Shown here: in pieces, positions 27,732 to 36,945 of the stretch | Position numbering within the stretch: the stretch's first letter is position 1 | Layout of the letters: every line of letters starts with the position of its first letter | Source: Pseudomonas sichuanensis | GTDB taxonomy: Bacteria > Pseudomonadota > Gammaproteobacteria > Pseudomonadales > Pseudomonadaceae | Length of the DNA stretch: 64,000 nt | Direction of reading: 5' to 3' | Assembly (NCBI RefSeq): GCF_003231305.1 | Contig: NZ_QKVM01000007.1 | Coordinates: 62,001 to 126,000, forward strand | The notes under the pieces: generated by a model | What the model was told of the DNA's origin: nothing | The model's database searches: none | Seen by the model: the letters and a program-made list of their open reading frames with translations, nothing else | Made by a program: the position numbers and the translations under genes

Positions 27732-27790
27732 TCGCCAGATGCAACAAGGCCGCTGTCCGGCAGGGACAGCGGCCTTGTTGCATCTGGCGA
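27732..27790. terminator. Bidirectional terminator with 27-bp perfect stem
   Basis: A perfect inverted repeat of 27 bases per arm (27732-27758 and 27764-27790) with a 5-base loop fills the gap between the convergent serine transporter and lipoprotein genes. The core is AACAAGGCCGCTGTCC. Most of the stem is GC-rich, with AACAAGG/CCTTGTT acting as the T-containing shoulder on both strands. It can end transcription from both sides. Confidence 0.85.
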
Positions 27791-27800
27791 CGGCAGTGGG

Positions 27801-28478
27801 CTACTTGGTCTTGTGCTGCAGCGCCACAAAGCTGCGACGCATGTCGCTGGCCCAGCCATCGAGTACCGGCTTGACGTCGGCCAGGGTGAGTTTCTGCGTG
27901 TCGTTTTCCAGCTCCTTGCCGCTGCCTTTGCGCACCACCTGGGCCAGCACTTTCTGGCTGGCGCCATCGAGGAAGGCCGCCTCTACCGCGATGTCCACGT
28001 CCTGGTCACGCCCACCAGCGGCGGTGTTGACCGCTGCTGCCACCAGCGCGATGGGGATGACTTCGTAGGGCTTGAGGCCTTGGTTGCTGGTGGCCACGGC
28101 GGTGATCGCCGGGCGCACCACGATGGTGTTCGGCCCAGGCTCCTTGACCAGCGTCAGCACACTGCCCAGCTCGCGACGCATGGCTTCGTTGAAGTAGCGG
28201 GTGATCTCCTGCAGGGTCTGCGCCGAGATCACGTCGGTCGGTTGTGGTTTTGGATAGAACTGGCTCGGCTCGATGAACACCTTGGTGTACTGGCTGGCTT
28301 TCAGGTTCGGGTCGACCCAGCGCATCACCGGCGCGCCAGAGACGCTTTCGGCCGGTTTCAGGCGGCTGTAGTCCTTGAGAAAGCCGGAGTAATCCTTGGG
28401 GTCGACGCGGTTGCTGGAGCAGGCAACCAAAGCAAGCAGGGCTGCGCACAACAGGGTGGTGCGAGGCAGTTGCATCAT
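27801..28478 (-). CDS. DUF3313-like lipoprotein
   Basis: About 225 residues starting MMQLPRTTLLCAALLALVACSS, a clear lipoprotein signal with the lipobox LVAC. The mature part has KDYSGFLKDYSRLKP, which matches the start of the DUF3313 family, then PEVIPIALVAA-type and AAGGRDQDVDIAVEAAFLDGAS segments. The protein should be anchored in the periplasm, probably on the outer membrane; its function is not known. Alternative starts up to 28544 would place about 20 residues before the signal and are less likely. Confidence 0.8.
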   Translation of the reverse strand: MMQLPRTTLLCAALLALVACSSNRVDPKDYSGFLKDYSRLKPAESVSGAPVMRWVDPNLKASQYTKVFIEPSQFYPKPQPTDVISAQTLQEITRYFNEAMRRELGSVLTLVKEPGPNTIVVRPAITAVATSNQGLKPYEVIPIALVAAAVNTAAGGRDQDVDIAVEAAFLDGASQKVLAQVVRKGSGKELENDTQKLTLADVKPVLDGWASDMRRSFVALQHKTK

Positions 28479-28658
28479 GATGGCGGTGTCCATGAGTGAA
28501 TTGGCCAGAACAACGCTAGCAGGTGCTTGGCGGAAGGCCAGCATCCCGTTCGATTCTCATTGCCGTTTCGCACGTCCACCCCCGAAGCAGCCGACTTTTC
28601 ATTCAATCCGGAAGCTGGAAAGGTGTGCCCTTTACGGGTATGGTTTGGAGCGTTGGAC

Positions 28659-29042
28659 ATGGAAGTCTATAAAAGAAGGGAGTTCACCCGCTGGCAACTC
28701 AGCGAGAACCTCCCGGATTGCGTGCTGTGCAAGGCTGTCGAGGAAATGCAATGCGGGCTGGTGGATACCAGCCTAGGCGGGCTGCTGTTCAAGAAGCGCA
28801 TCGCCGGTCGCGGTGCCGGAAAGCGCGGCAGCTATCGCACGCTGCTGTCAGCCCGCATCGGCAGCCGCTACGTGTTTCTGCATGGATTTAAAAAGAACGA
28901 CCTGGTGAATGTCACGCCCAGCGAGCAGAAGGCGTTGCAGTTTGCCGGCAAGGTATTCCTGGATTTATCACCGCAGGCGTTGACCAAAGCTCTGGGCTGC
29001 GGTGTCTTGATGGAGGTCCACTGTGACCAGCAAACTCATTGA
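28659..29042 (+). CDS. RelE/HigB-family toxin
   Basis: A 127-residue basic protein of the PF06296-type RelE/HigB group. The motif FKKRIAGRGAGKRGSYRTLLSARIGSR (residues 51-77) and the following YVFLHGFKKNDLVNVTPSE are the family core. Relatives are mRNA-cutting, ribosome-dependent toxins. The start at 28659 has GGAG about 9 bases upstream; a longer frame begins at 28527. It overlaps the next gene, for the antitoxin, by 20 bases, with the toxin first, as in HigBA pairs. Confidence 0.82.
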   Translation: MEVYKRREFTRWQLSENLPDCVLCKAVEEMQCGLVDTSLGGLLFKKRIAGRGAGKRGSYRTLLSARIGSRYVFLHGFKKNDLVNVTPSEQKALQFAGKVFLDLSPQALTKALGCGVLMEVHCDQQTH

Positions 29043-29328
29043 ATCATTGCGTGATGACCTGAGTGCCCTGGAGCGGGCGGGCGCGGTCGGCAAAGTCACG
29101 CTGCGCGATTTCGAAGCGATCTGCCCGGCGCCCGTGCGGGCGTTCACTGCCCAGGACATCAAGCAACTGCGTGAAACCCTCAATTTCAGCCAGCCGGTGT
29201 TCGCCCTGCACCTACATACCAGCACTTCCACGGTGCGCAAGTGGGAGCAGGGCGAAACACGTCCGGCGGGGCCTGCGTTGAAACTGCTCAATGTCATCGC
29301 TGACAAAGGCCTGCAGGCCATCCTTTGA
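29023..29328 (+). CDS. HigA-like XRE-family antitoxin
   Basis: A 101-residue protein with a GTG start inside the toxin gene and GGAGG 7 bases upstream. The C-terminal half is an XRE helix-turn-helix (AQDIKQLRETLNFSQPVFAL, STVRKWEQGETRP). It should bind and neutralise the RelE/HigB-like toxin and repress the shared promoter. The arrangement, size and overlap are those of a two-gene toxin-antitoxin operon. Confidence 0.85.
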   Translation: MTSKLIESLRDDLSALERAGAVGKVTLRDFEAICPAPVRAFTAQDIKQLRETLNFSQPVFALHLHTSTSTVRKWEQGETRPAGPALKLLNVIADKGLQAIL

Positions 29329-29338
29329 GCAAAGCCCG

Positions 29339-30625
29339 TCAGCCCAACGCCTCACGCAGTCGGTACCACAACATCCCCAGTGCCAGCAGCGGCGAGCGCA
29401 ATGCCTTGCCGCCGGGGAAGGTCAGGTGGGGCACTGAGCTGAACACGTCGAACCCGTAACTGGCCTGGGTGGCGATGGCCTCGGCCAGCAGTTTCGCCGT
29501 CCAGTGGGTAGTGTTCAAGCCATGCCCGGAATAGCCCTGGGCATAGAACACATTGGGGTGCTGGCTGAGCCGGCCGACCTGCGGGAAGCGGTTGGCGGTG
29601 ATACCGATCATGCCGCCCCATTGGTAGTCCAGGCGCACATCGGCCAACTGCGGGAACACCTTGAGCACCTTGGGTCGCATGTAGGCGCCGATGTCCTTCG
29701 GGTCGCGCCCGGAGTAGTGGCAGGCGCCGCCGAACAGCAGCCGGTTGTCGGCAGTGAGGCGGTAATAGTCCAGGCCGACTTTTTGGTCGCACAGCGCCAT
29801 GTTCTGCGGGATCAGCGCCCGGGCAACGCGTTCGGGCAGCGGCTCGCTGGCCACTACATAGCTGCCGGCAGGCAACACTTTGCCGCTCAGGCGCGGTTCC
29901 AGTTCGTCGAGGTGGGCGTTGCAGCCCAGCACCAGGCTCTGGGCGCGGACCTTGCCGCGCGCAGTGTGCAGGGTCACGGTGTTGCCATGCTCGATGCGCA
30001 GCACCGGGCTCTGCTCGAAGATCTTCACGCCCAGGCCATGGGCGGCGCGTGCTTCGCCCTGGACCAGGTCGAGCGGGTGCAGGTGGCCCGAGCCCATGTC
30101 CACCAGGCCACCGGCATATTGGTCGCTGGCGACGATTTCATGCATGCGATCGGCGCCGATCAGCCGGGTTTCGTGGCGGTAGCCGAGGTCGGCAAGTTCG
30201 CGCTGCTCGTCTTCGAAGGCGGCGAACTGCGCCGGGGTGTTGGCCAGCTCGCAGAAGCCCCAGCGCAGGTCGCAGTCGATGTCGTACTGCTCGATGCGCC
30301 GCGCCACCAGCGCCACCGAGTCGATGCCGGCCTGCTTGAGGTAGCGCACGCCGTCCTGGCCGACGTGCCGGGCAAAGCCCGAAACGTCATGGCCGATGCC
30401 GCGGATCAGCTGGCCGCCGTTGCGCCCGCTGGCGCCCCAGCCGATGCGCCGGGCCTCCAGCAAGATCACCGTAAGGCCGCGTTCGGCCAGTTCCAGGGCA
30501 GCGTTGACCCCGGTCAGGCCGCCGCCGACCACGCACACGTCGGCTTGCAGGTCCTGGTCGAGAACCGGGTAGGGCGCTGCCTTGCGCGCCGTGGCGGCGT
30601 AGTAGGAGGCAGTGTGTTCAGTCAT
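29339..30625 (-). CDS. puuB: Gamma-glutamylputrescine oxidase-like FAD oxidoreductase
   Basis: About 428 residues of the DAO family. The FAD-binding motif VCVVGGGLTGVNAALELAERG is near residue 30, and RRIGWGASGRNGGQLIRG is the typical PuuB block. KVGLDYYRLTADNRLLFGG and QWGGMIGITANRFPQVGRL follow, and YAQGYSGHGLNTTHWTAKLLAE ends the FAD domain. It oxidises gamma-glutamyl-putrescine to the aldehyde with release of ammonia and peroxide. The ATG at 30625 was chosen; another lies at 30634. It is 22 bases behind the PotF-like gene and forms an operon with it and the synthetase. Confidence 0.9.
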   Translation of the reverse strand: MTEHTASYYAATARKAAPYPVLDQDLQADVCVVGGGLTGVNAALELAERGLTVILLEARRIGWGASGRNGGQLIRGIGHDVSGFARHVGQDGVRYLKQAGIDSVALVARRIEQYDIDCDLRWGFCELANTPAQFAAFEDEQRELADLGYRHETRLIGADRMHEIVASDQYAGGLVDMGSGHLHPLDLVQGEARAAHGLGVKIFEQSPVLRIEHGNTVTLHTARGKVRAQSLVLGCNAHLDELEPRLSGKVLPAGSYVVASEPLPERVARALIPQNMALCDQKVGLDYYRLTADNRLLFGGACHYSGRDPKDIGAYMRPKVLKVFPQLADVRLDYQWGGMIGITANRFPQVGRLSQHPNVFYAQGYSGHGLNTTHWTAKLLAEAIATQASYGFDVFSSVPHLTFPGGKALRSPLLALGMLWYRLREALG

Positions 30626-30647
30626 GTGAGGCATGGGTGTGCTCGAC

Positions 30648-31772
<1,125 letters not shown>

Positions 31773-31799
31773 TTAACGATGGTTCAGTGTTGGGGCATC

Positions 31800-31862
31800 G
31801 TGGGAGCGGGCTTGCCCCGCGATTGGGCTGATGGCCTCGTCGCGGGGCAAGCCCGCTCCCAC
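31800..31862. repeat. REPIN
   Basis: An inverted pair of REP units, GTGGGAGCGGGCTTGCCCCG and its complement, separated by about 20 bases. It sits between the puuA-like stop and the potF-like start, both on the minus strand, and may reduce or stabilise read-through between them. Confidence 0.9.
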
Positions 31863-31877
31863 AAGCTGTGTGATTGA

Positions 31878-33236
31878 TCAGACGCTGAGCAACAGGAACT
31901 CACGTTCCCACGAACTGATCACCCGCTTGAAGTTCTCGTGCTCGGCGCGCTTGACCGCCACGTAGCCCTGGACGAACTGCTGGCCCAGGTACTGCTGCAC
32001 CACTTCACAATCTTCCATGTGCTGCAACGCGTCCTCGATGGTGATCGGCAGGCGCAGGTTGCGTCGTTCGTAAGCGCGGCCCTGCACCGGTGCACTCGGC
32101 TCGAGCTTCTCGACCATGCCGATATAGCCGCACAGCAGGCTCGCGGCGATGGCCAGGTACGGGTTGGCATCGGCACCCGGCAGACGGTTTTCCACGCGCA
32201 TCGCCTCGGGGCTTGAGGTGGGTACGCGCAGGCCGGCGGTACGGTTTTCTTCACCCCACTCGACGTTCACCGGCGCCGAGGTGTCGGGCAGGAAACGGCG
32301 GAACGAGTTGACGTTGGGCGCGAACATCGGCAGCAGCTTGGGGATGTACTTCTGCAGGCCGCCGATATGGTGCAGGAACAGCTCGCTCATGCTGCCGTCT
32401 TCGTTGGCGAAGATCGGCTTGCCGGTGGCGATGTCGACCACGCTCTGGTGCAGGTGCATGGCGCTGCCCGGCTCGTCGGTGATCGGTTTGGCCATGAAGG
32501 TGGCGGTGACGTTGTGCTTGAGCGCCGCTTCGCGCATGGTGCGTTTGAACACGGTGATCTGGTCGGCCAGGTCCAGTGCGTCGCCATGGCGGAAGTTGAT
32601 CTCCATCTGCGCCGGGCCGTCTTCGTGGATCAGCGTGTCCAGGTCCAGGCCTTGCAGTTCGCACCAGTCGTAGACGTCCTCGAACAGCGGGTCGAATTCG
32701 TTGGCGGCGTCGATGGAGAACGACTGCCGGCCACTTTCGGCGCGGCCCGAGCGGCCCAGCGGCACTTGCAGTGGCAGGTCCGGGTCTTCACAGCGTTGCG
32801 TGAGGTAGAACTCCATCTCTGGCGCGACGATTGGCTGCCAGCCCTTATCGGCGTAGAGCTTGAGCACCTTTTTCAGCACGTTGCGCGGCGACAGCTCGAT
32901 GGGCTTGCCCTGCTTGTCGAAGGTGTCGTGGATCACGATCGCGGTAGGTTCGATGGCCCACGGGATCTGGTACACCGCGGTGGGGTCGGGGCGGCAGACC
33001 ATGTCGATGTCGGCGGCGTCGAGCAGGCTGTAGTAGATGTCATCGTCGACGTAGTCGCCGGTCACGGTCTGCAGCAGCACGCTCTCGGGCAGGCGCATGC
33101 CGCGCTCGTGGAGGAACTTGGCGGTGGGGGCGATCTTGCCGCGGGCGATGCCGGTCAGGTCGCTGATCACGCATTCGACTTCGGTGATCCGGTGTTCTTT
33201 CAGCCAGGTGGACAGCTGATCGAAGGGGGCGTTCAT
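31878..33236 (-). CDS. puuA: Gamma-glutamylputrescine synthetase (glutamine synthetase family)
   Basis: A 452-residue enzyme of the glutamine synthetase family. The sequence lacks the adenylylation tyrosine loop of GlnA and matches the PuuA/SpuI group: EVECVISDLTGIARGKI near the start, GPAQMEINFRHGDALDLADQ, and ATFMAKPITDEPGSAMHLHQS. It joins glutamate to putrescine with ATP, the first step of the gamma-glutamylated route. AAGAGG lies 5 bases before the ATG. It is the first gene of the puuA-potF-puuB operon and is divergent from the AraC-type regulator. Confidence 0.93.
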   Translation of the reverse strand: MNAPFDQLSTWLKEHRITEVECVISDLTGIARGKIAPTAKFLHERGMRLPESVLLQTVTGDYVDDDIYYSLLDAADIDMVCRPDPTAVYQIPWAIEPTAIVIHDTFDKQGKPIELSPRNVLKKVLKLYADKGWQPIVAPEMEFYLTQRCEDPDLPLQVPLGRSGRAESGRQSFSIDAANEFDPLFEDVYDWCELQGLDLDTLIHEDGPAQMEINFRHGDALDLADQITVFKRTMREAALKHNVTATFMAKPITDEPGSAMHLHQSVVDIATGKPIFANEDGSMSELFLHHIGGLQKYIPKLLPMFAPNVNSFRRFLPDTSAPVNVEWGEENRTAGLRVPTSSPEAMRVENRLPGADANPYLAIAASLLCGYIGMVEKLEPSAPVQGRAYERRNLRLPITIEDALQHMEDCEVVQQYLGQQFVQGYVAVKRAEHENFKRVISSWEREFLLLSV

Positions 33237-33399
33237 ACAAACCTCTTGGTTGGGTAGTTGTGGTGGGAAGCATGGCGTTCATCGCGTAGGGCACTTCCCA
33301 CAGGTGACGCTGAGGACTATCTTGGGCGCAGCCCCCTGGGCTGATCTATCCACTTTCTCCGTCAATGAATGCACCAAAAGAGTGCAACTAGGACAGCGC
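33237..33399. promoter_or_regulatory. Divergent promoter region, puuA-like and AraC-like genes
   Basis: A 163-base gap between the putrescine operon and its likely AraC-family regulator. It should hold both promoters and the regulator site. No clear repeated operator half-sites could be identified by eye. Confidence 0.45.
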
Positions 33400-34299
33400 G
33401 TGACAACGCCAATCGCCTTGCAGGTTCAGGATTTCCACACCACCGATGTGACCGAACAGACCCGCGTCACCCCCGGCTGGCAGCAGCAGTACCGGCAGAT
33501 GTCCCCCGGGCATTTCAACGGCCAGCTGCGCTGGCTGGGGCTTGAGGGCGTGGAGGTTTACGAGGAGCGCCTGAACACCCGGGTCGAACAGTTCTTCCGG
33601 GCCCCCAGCGGTGCCCTGGCGTTCTGTTTCGACCGCAGCGAAAACAGCCTGTACCTGCTGAACGAAGACAGCCGCAACATCTGGATCACCCCGGAGAACT
33701 ACCAGGAGGTGGCGGTGGTGTTCGAGCAGCCGTTCCTGGCCAGCCACGGGTTGGATGTGGAGCGCTTGCGCGGGTTGTTCATGGTGCCGCTGAGTTGCCA
33801 GCAAAACGCTCTGTTCGGCAATTGGCTCAGCGCCACGCTGACCCGCCTGGGCCAGGCCGATTGCCCGCTGGAGGGCAGGGCGCTGGCGGAGCAGTTGCTG
33901 GAGGACTGCCTGTTCATTCTCGACAACGCCGGGCAGCGTCTGCAAGGCGATGCCCTGGGGCGGCGCGACGAGGAACGGGCGATCATGCGCCGGGTCAGCG
34001 AATGGGCGGCCGATTGCCCCGACGAGACCCTCAACCTGGTGCAGTTGGCCAAGGTCGCCGGGGTTTCCGTGCGTCAGTTGCAGCAGGCGTTCAAGGGCTT
34101 TACCAACCTGCCGCCGGCGCACTGGTTGCGCCTGCGCAGGCTCAACGGGGCACGGCGGGATCTGTTGGCGGGGGATGCGACCGTGGCCGAGGTGGCCATG
34201 CGCTGGTCGTTCTGGCACCTGGGGCGGTTTTCCGAAAGCTACCGACAGTTGTTTCGCGAGTTGCCGAGCGAAACGCTAAAGCGCGCGCGCGGCGCCTAG
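33400..34299 (+). CDS. AraC-family regulator of the putrescine operon
   Basis: About 299 residues. The C-terminal third is an AraC/XylS DNA-binding domain (NLVQLAKVAGVSVRQLQQAF, then VAEVAMRWSFWHLGRFSESY). The N-terminal part starts near VQDFHTTDVTEQTR and ATPGWQQQYRQMSPG-like sequence, which resembles EutR-type regulators. A GTG at 33400 with AGGA 7 bases upstream is the best start; the frame is open to an ATG at 33250. Position suggests it controls the divergent putrescine operon. Confidence 0.85.
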   Translation: MTTPIALQVQDFHTTDVTEQTRVTPGWQQQYRQMSPGHFNGQLRWLGLEGVEVYEERLNTRVEQFFRAPSGALAFCFDRSENSLYLLNEDSRNIWITPENYQEVAVVFEQPFLASHGLDVERLRGLFMVPLSCQQNALFGNWLSATLTRLGQADCPLEGRALAEQLLEDCLFILDNAGQRLQGDALGRRDEERAIMRRVSEWAADCPDETLNLVQLAKVAGVSVRQLQQAFKGFTNLPPAHWLRLRRLNGARRDLLAGDATVAEVAMRWSFWHLGRFSESYRQLFRELPSETLKRARGA

Positions 34300-34589
34300 T
34301 GCCTGGAGCCGCGAACACCGGCGAAGCCGGTGCCATGCACGGTGTCGTCTGCTTAGCGGCTAAAGCCGCTCCCACAGGGTTCGTGCATTCCCCAGGATTG
34401 CACAGTACCTGTGGGAGCGGGTTTACCCGCGAACACTGGCAGAGCCGGTGCCATCCACCGCGCCGCTCGCTTCGCGGCTAAAGCCGCTCCCACAGGGGTG
34501 TGATTATTGGCCTGTGCCGCAGCCAGATGATCTGCCACCAGGGTAAATAACTGCTAGGGTGCCCACCGCAGCCCTCGTTCAGGTCAGGT
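34300..34589. repeat. REP-rich intergenic region
   Basis: This 290-base gap has no gene. It holds two head-to-head REP pairs: one with GCGGCTAAAGCCGCTCCCACAGG near 34356-34378 (unit GCTAAAGCCGCTCCCACA) and its decayed partner near 34305-34333, and one from about 34409 (TGTGGGAGCGGGTTTACCCG) to 34496. The remaining 90 bases should carry the promoter of the following MocR-type gene. Confidence 0.8.
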
Positions 34590-35987
34590 ATGGATACCGA
34601 ACAGCATCCCCGTTTCACCTACCAGAAAGTCCACCGCTACCTCAGCCACTGGCTCGACGCGCGAGCGCCGGGGCAGGCGCACCGGCTTCCCTCGCTGCGC
34701 GAGGTCGCCCGGCAGTTGCAGGTGTCGTTGTCCAGTTGCAAGCAAGGCTTCGCCCTGCTCGAGTCCCAAGGACGCATCCAGGCGCGGCCCAAGGTCGGCT
34801 ACTTCAGCGTCGTCCAGGCGCCCACTGTACCGCTGCCGGCCACGGCCAACCTGCTCGATCGGGTCTTCGCCAGCGCCCGGCAGCCGGGCATGCTGGCCTT
34901 GAGCAGCGATGCCCCGGCCATGCTGGGCGCCCTCGATGGCCCGTTGCTGTTGCTCGAACGCGAGCTGCTGCGCCGCACACCTGCGGCTGAACTGCCGCCT
35001 TTCCAGCCGCTGGGCGAACCGCAGCTGCGGGCGGCGCTGGCGCACGATTACAGCCAGGCCTCATGCGAACCGTGGCAGGCCGACCAGGTGTTCATCGGCC
35101 CGGACCTGCGCAGCGTGTTCGATCTCGCCCTCCAAACGTTGATCCCCGCAGGTTCTGTGGCGCTGGTCGAGTCGCCGTGTTCCTGGTTGATACTGCGCCG
35201 GCTGCGTGCGGCGGGCCTGCAGGTCTTCGAGGCGCCGCTGGACCGGGAGGGCCGGATGGACCTCGATGCCGTGGCCCGGATGCTGGAGACCACGCCCGTG
35301 CGCGTGGCTGTGTTGTCATCCCGGGTCAACACCCCGCAGGGCAACGCGATGCCGGCAGCCGACAAACGACGCCTGTGCGACTTGCTGGCCCGGCATCGGG
35401 TGTGGCTGTTCGAGAACGACAGCTACGGAGGCTTGTGCGCCGACCTTCCGGCGTACCGGGAACACGCCGACCCGCAGCGGGTGCTGGTGTTCGCCAGCTT
35501 CGACAAATGCATCGGCGCCGAGGCCCCATTCGCCTACCTGTTATGCCGCAGCGCGACGGCGCCCCTGGCCGAAGCGTTCTTCGCCCGTGGCTTTCGCCTG
35601 CCAACCTATCGCCAGCGGGCCATCGCCGGGCTGTACGGCTCCGCGCGCATCGACCGACAACGGACGTTGCTGGGTCGACAACTCGCCGCCAGCGCGGCGC
35701 GGATGGCCGCGCTATTGAAGCAGCATGCCGATGACTGCCTGCAAGGCGCCATGCCCCAGGCCGGAGCCACATTCTGGTTGCGCGCCACGCGCTCGGTGGA
35801 CATGGACGTGGTCTGCGAGAAACTGCTTGGCGAGGGCATTGTCATCGCGCCCGGCTCGCTGTTCAGCCAGGCTGGCCATTGGCGCGACCACCTGCGCCTG
35901 AGCGTTACCGTCGACTGGCGTCAAGACATCGAAGGTGCCTTGGTGCGCCTGGCCCAGGCGGTTCGTCAGGCGCCTCAGTCGCCATAG
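34590..35987 (+). CDS. MocR-type GntR/aminotransferase regulator
   Basis: A 465-residue fusion of an N-terminal GntR winged helix ([19 protein letters not shown], residues about 32-50, then [18 protein letters not shown]) and a fold-type I aminotransferase domain. The PLP lysine is probably K306 in [12 protein letters not shown], with [11 protein letters not shown] (about 242-252) and FENDSYGG (about 274-281) as the other cofactor contacts. Such proteins are transcription factors rather than aminotransferases. No divergent partner gene is present; panB is convergent and overlaps its end by 13 bases. The target is therefore unclear. Confidence 0.88.
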   Translation: MDTEQHPRFTYQKVHRYLSHWLDARAPGQAHRLPSLREVARQLQVSLSSCKQGFALLESQGRIQARPKVGYFSVVQAPTVPLPATANLLDRVFASARQPGMLALSSDAPAMLGALDGPLLLLERELLRRTPAAELPPFQPLGEPQLRAALAHDYSQASCEPWQADQVFIGPDLRSVFDLALQTLIPAGSVALVESPCSWLILRRLRAAGLQVFEAPLDREGRMDLDAVARMLETTPVRVAVLSSRVNTPQGNAMPAADKRRLCDLLARHRVWLFENDSYGGLCADLPAYREHADPQRVLVFASFDKCIGAEAPFAYLLCRSATAPLAEAFFARGFRLPTYRQRAIAGLYGSARIDRQRTLLGRQLAASAARMAALLKQHADDCLQGAMPQAGATFWLRATRSVDMDVVCEKLLGEGIVIAPGSLFSQAGHWRDHLRLSVTVDWRQDIEGALVRLAQAVRQAPQSP

Positions 35988-36790
35988 CAGTGAGCAAGCT
36001 CCGGGAATTCGCCCTGGCGCACTTCGTTGGCGTAGCGCGCGCAAGCCAACCGGATCACCGCGGCCAGGTCGGCGTACTGCTTGACGAAGCGCGGCTTGCG
36101 AGGCCCGCCCAGGCCCAGCAGGTCCTCGGTCACGAGGATCTGGCCGTCGCAGGCCGGGGAGGCGCCAATACCGATACAAGGTTGCGTACTGTGTTCACTG
36201 ATCCGCCGCGCCAGCGGCTCGGCCACGCCCTCCAGCAGCAGGCTGAAGGCACCCGCCGCCAGGTTGGCGCGGGCGTCCTCGGCAATCGCCTCGGCGCTGG
36301 CTTCCGTCAGCCCCTGGGCCTTGTAGCCGCCCATCACGTTGACGAACTGCGGCATCAGCCCTACGTGGGCCATCACCGGGATGCCGCGCTCCACCAGAAA
36401 CGCCACGGTACCGGCCAGTGCCCGATTGCTTTCCAGCTTCACAGCGGCGCAACCGGTTTCGGCCAGTACCTGGGCGCAGTTGTGAAAAGCCTGCTCGGGT
36501 GAGGCTTGGTAACTGCCGAAAGGCATGTCGGCGATCACGCAGGCGTGCTCGGTGCAGTCCATCACTGCGCGGGTGTGGCTGATGGTCTCGTCCAGGCGCA
36601 TGGCCAGGGTGGAGCGTCGGCCGTAGGCGACCATGGCGGTCGAATCGCCGACCAGGATGAAGTCCACCAGCGGGTCGATCAAACGGGCGATGGGGGCGCT
36701 GTAGGCGGTGAGGGCGACGATTTTCTGCCGGCCTTTCATGGCGGCCAGGTCGGGGATGGTCAAGCGGCGGGTGGGGATATGCATGCTCAT
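35975..36790 (-). CDS. panB: 3-methyl-2-oxobutanoate hydroxymethyltransferase paralogue
   Basis: A 271-residue TIM-barrel protein of the PanB family, which makes ketopantoate for pantothenate. The overall pattern is intact ([67 protein letters not shown]). Several normally strict positions differ: GDSTAMV instead of GDSLGMV, and [10 protein letters not shown] instead of the usual HVGLTPQSV. No panC or panD is next to it. It may be a second, diverged PanB with another substrate. GGAGG lies 6 bases before the ATG. Confidence 0.85.
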   Translation of the reverse strand: MSMHIPTRRLTIPDLAAMKGRQKIVALTAYSAPIARLIDPLVDFILVGDSTAMVAYGRRSTLAMRLDETISHTRAVMDCTEHACVIADMPFGSYQASPEQAFHNCAQVLAETGCAAVKLESNRALAGTVAFLVERGIPVMAHVGLMPQFVNVMGGYKAQGLTEASAEAIAEDARANLAAGAFSLLLEGVAEPLARRISEHSTQPCIGIGASPACDGQILVTEDLLGLGGPRKPRFVKQYADLAAVIRLACARYANEVRQGEFPELAHCYGD

Positions 36791-36886
36791 CGGTTACCTC
36801 CGAGGTGGTCGGGAGGTCATCGATTATTCACCTGATGCAGGGTGATTCAAGGTACAGGATCGGGCGATTTTGCAGCCCAGAAGGTA

Positions 36887-36932
36887 TTCGCCGGCAAGGC
36901 CGGCTCCCACAGGAGCCAGCCTTGCCGGCGAA
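36887..36932. repeat. REP inverted pair
   Basis: An imperfect inverted repeat (TTCGCCGGCAAGGCCGGCTCC and partner, arms about 20 bases) in the gap between panB and the semialdehyde dehydrogenase gene. It ends 13 bases past the dehydrogenase stop and could serve as its terminator. Confidence 0.85.
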
Positions 36933-36945
36933 CAGCGCGGTCAGA

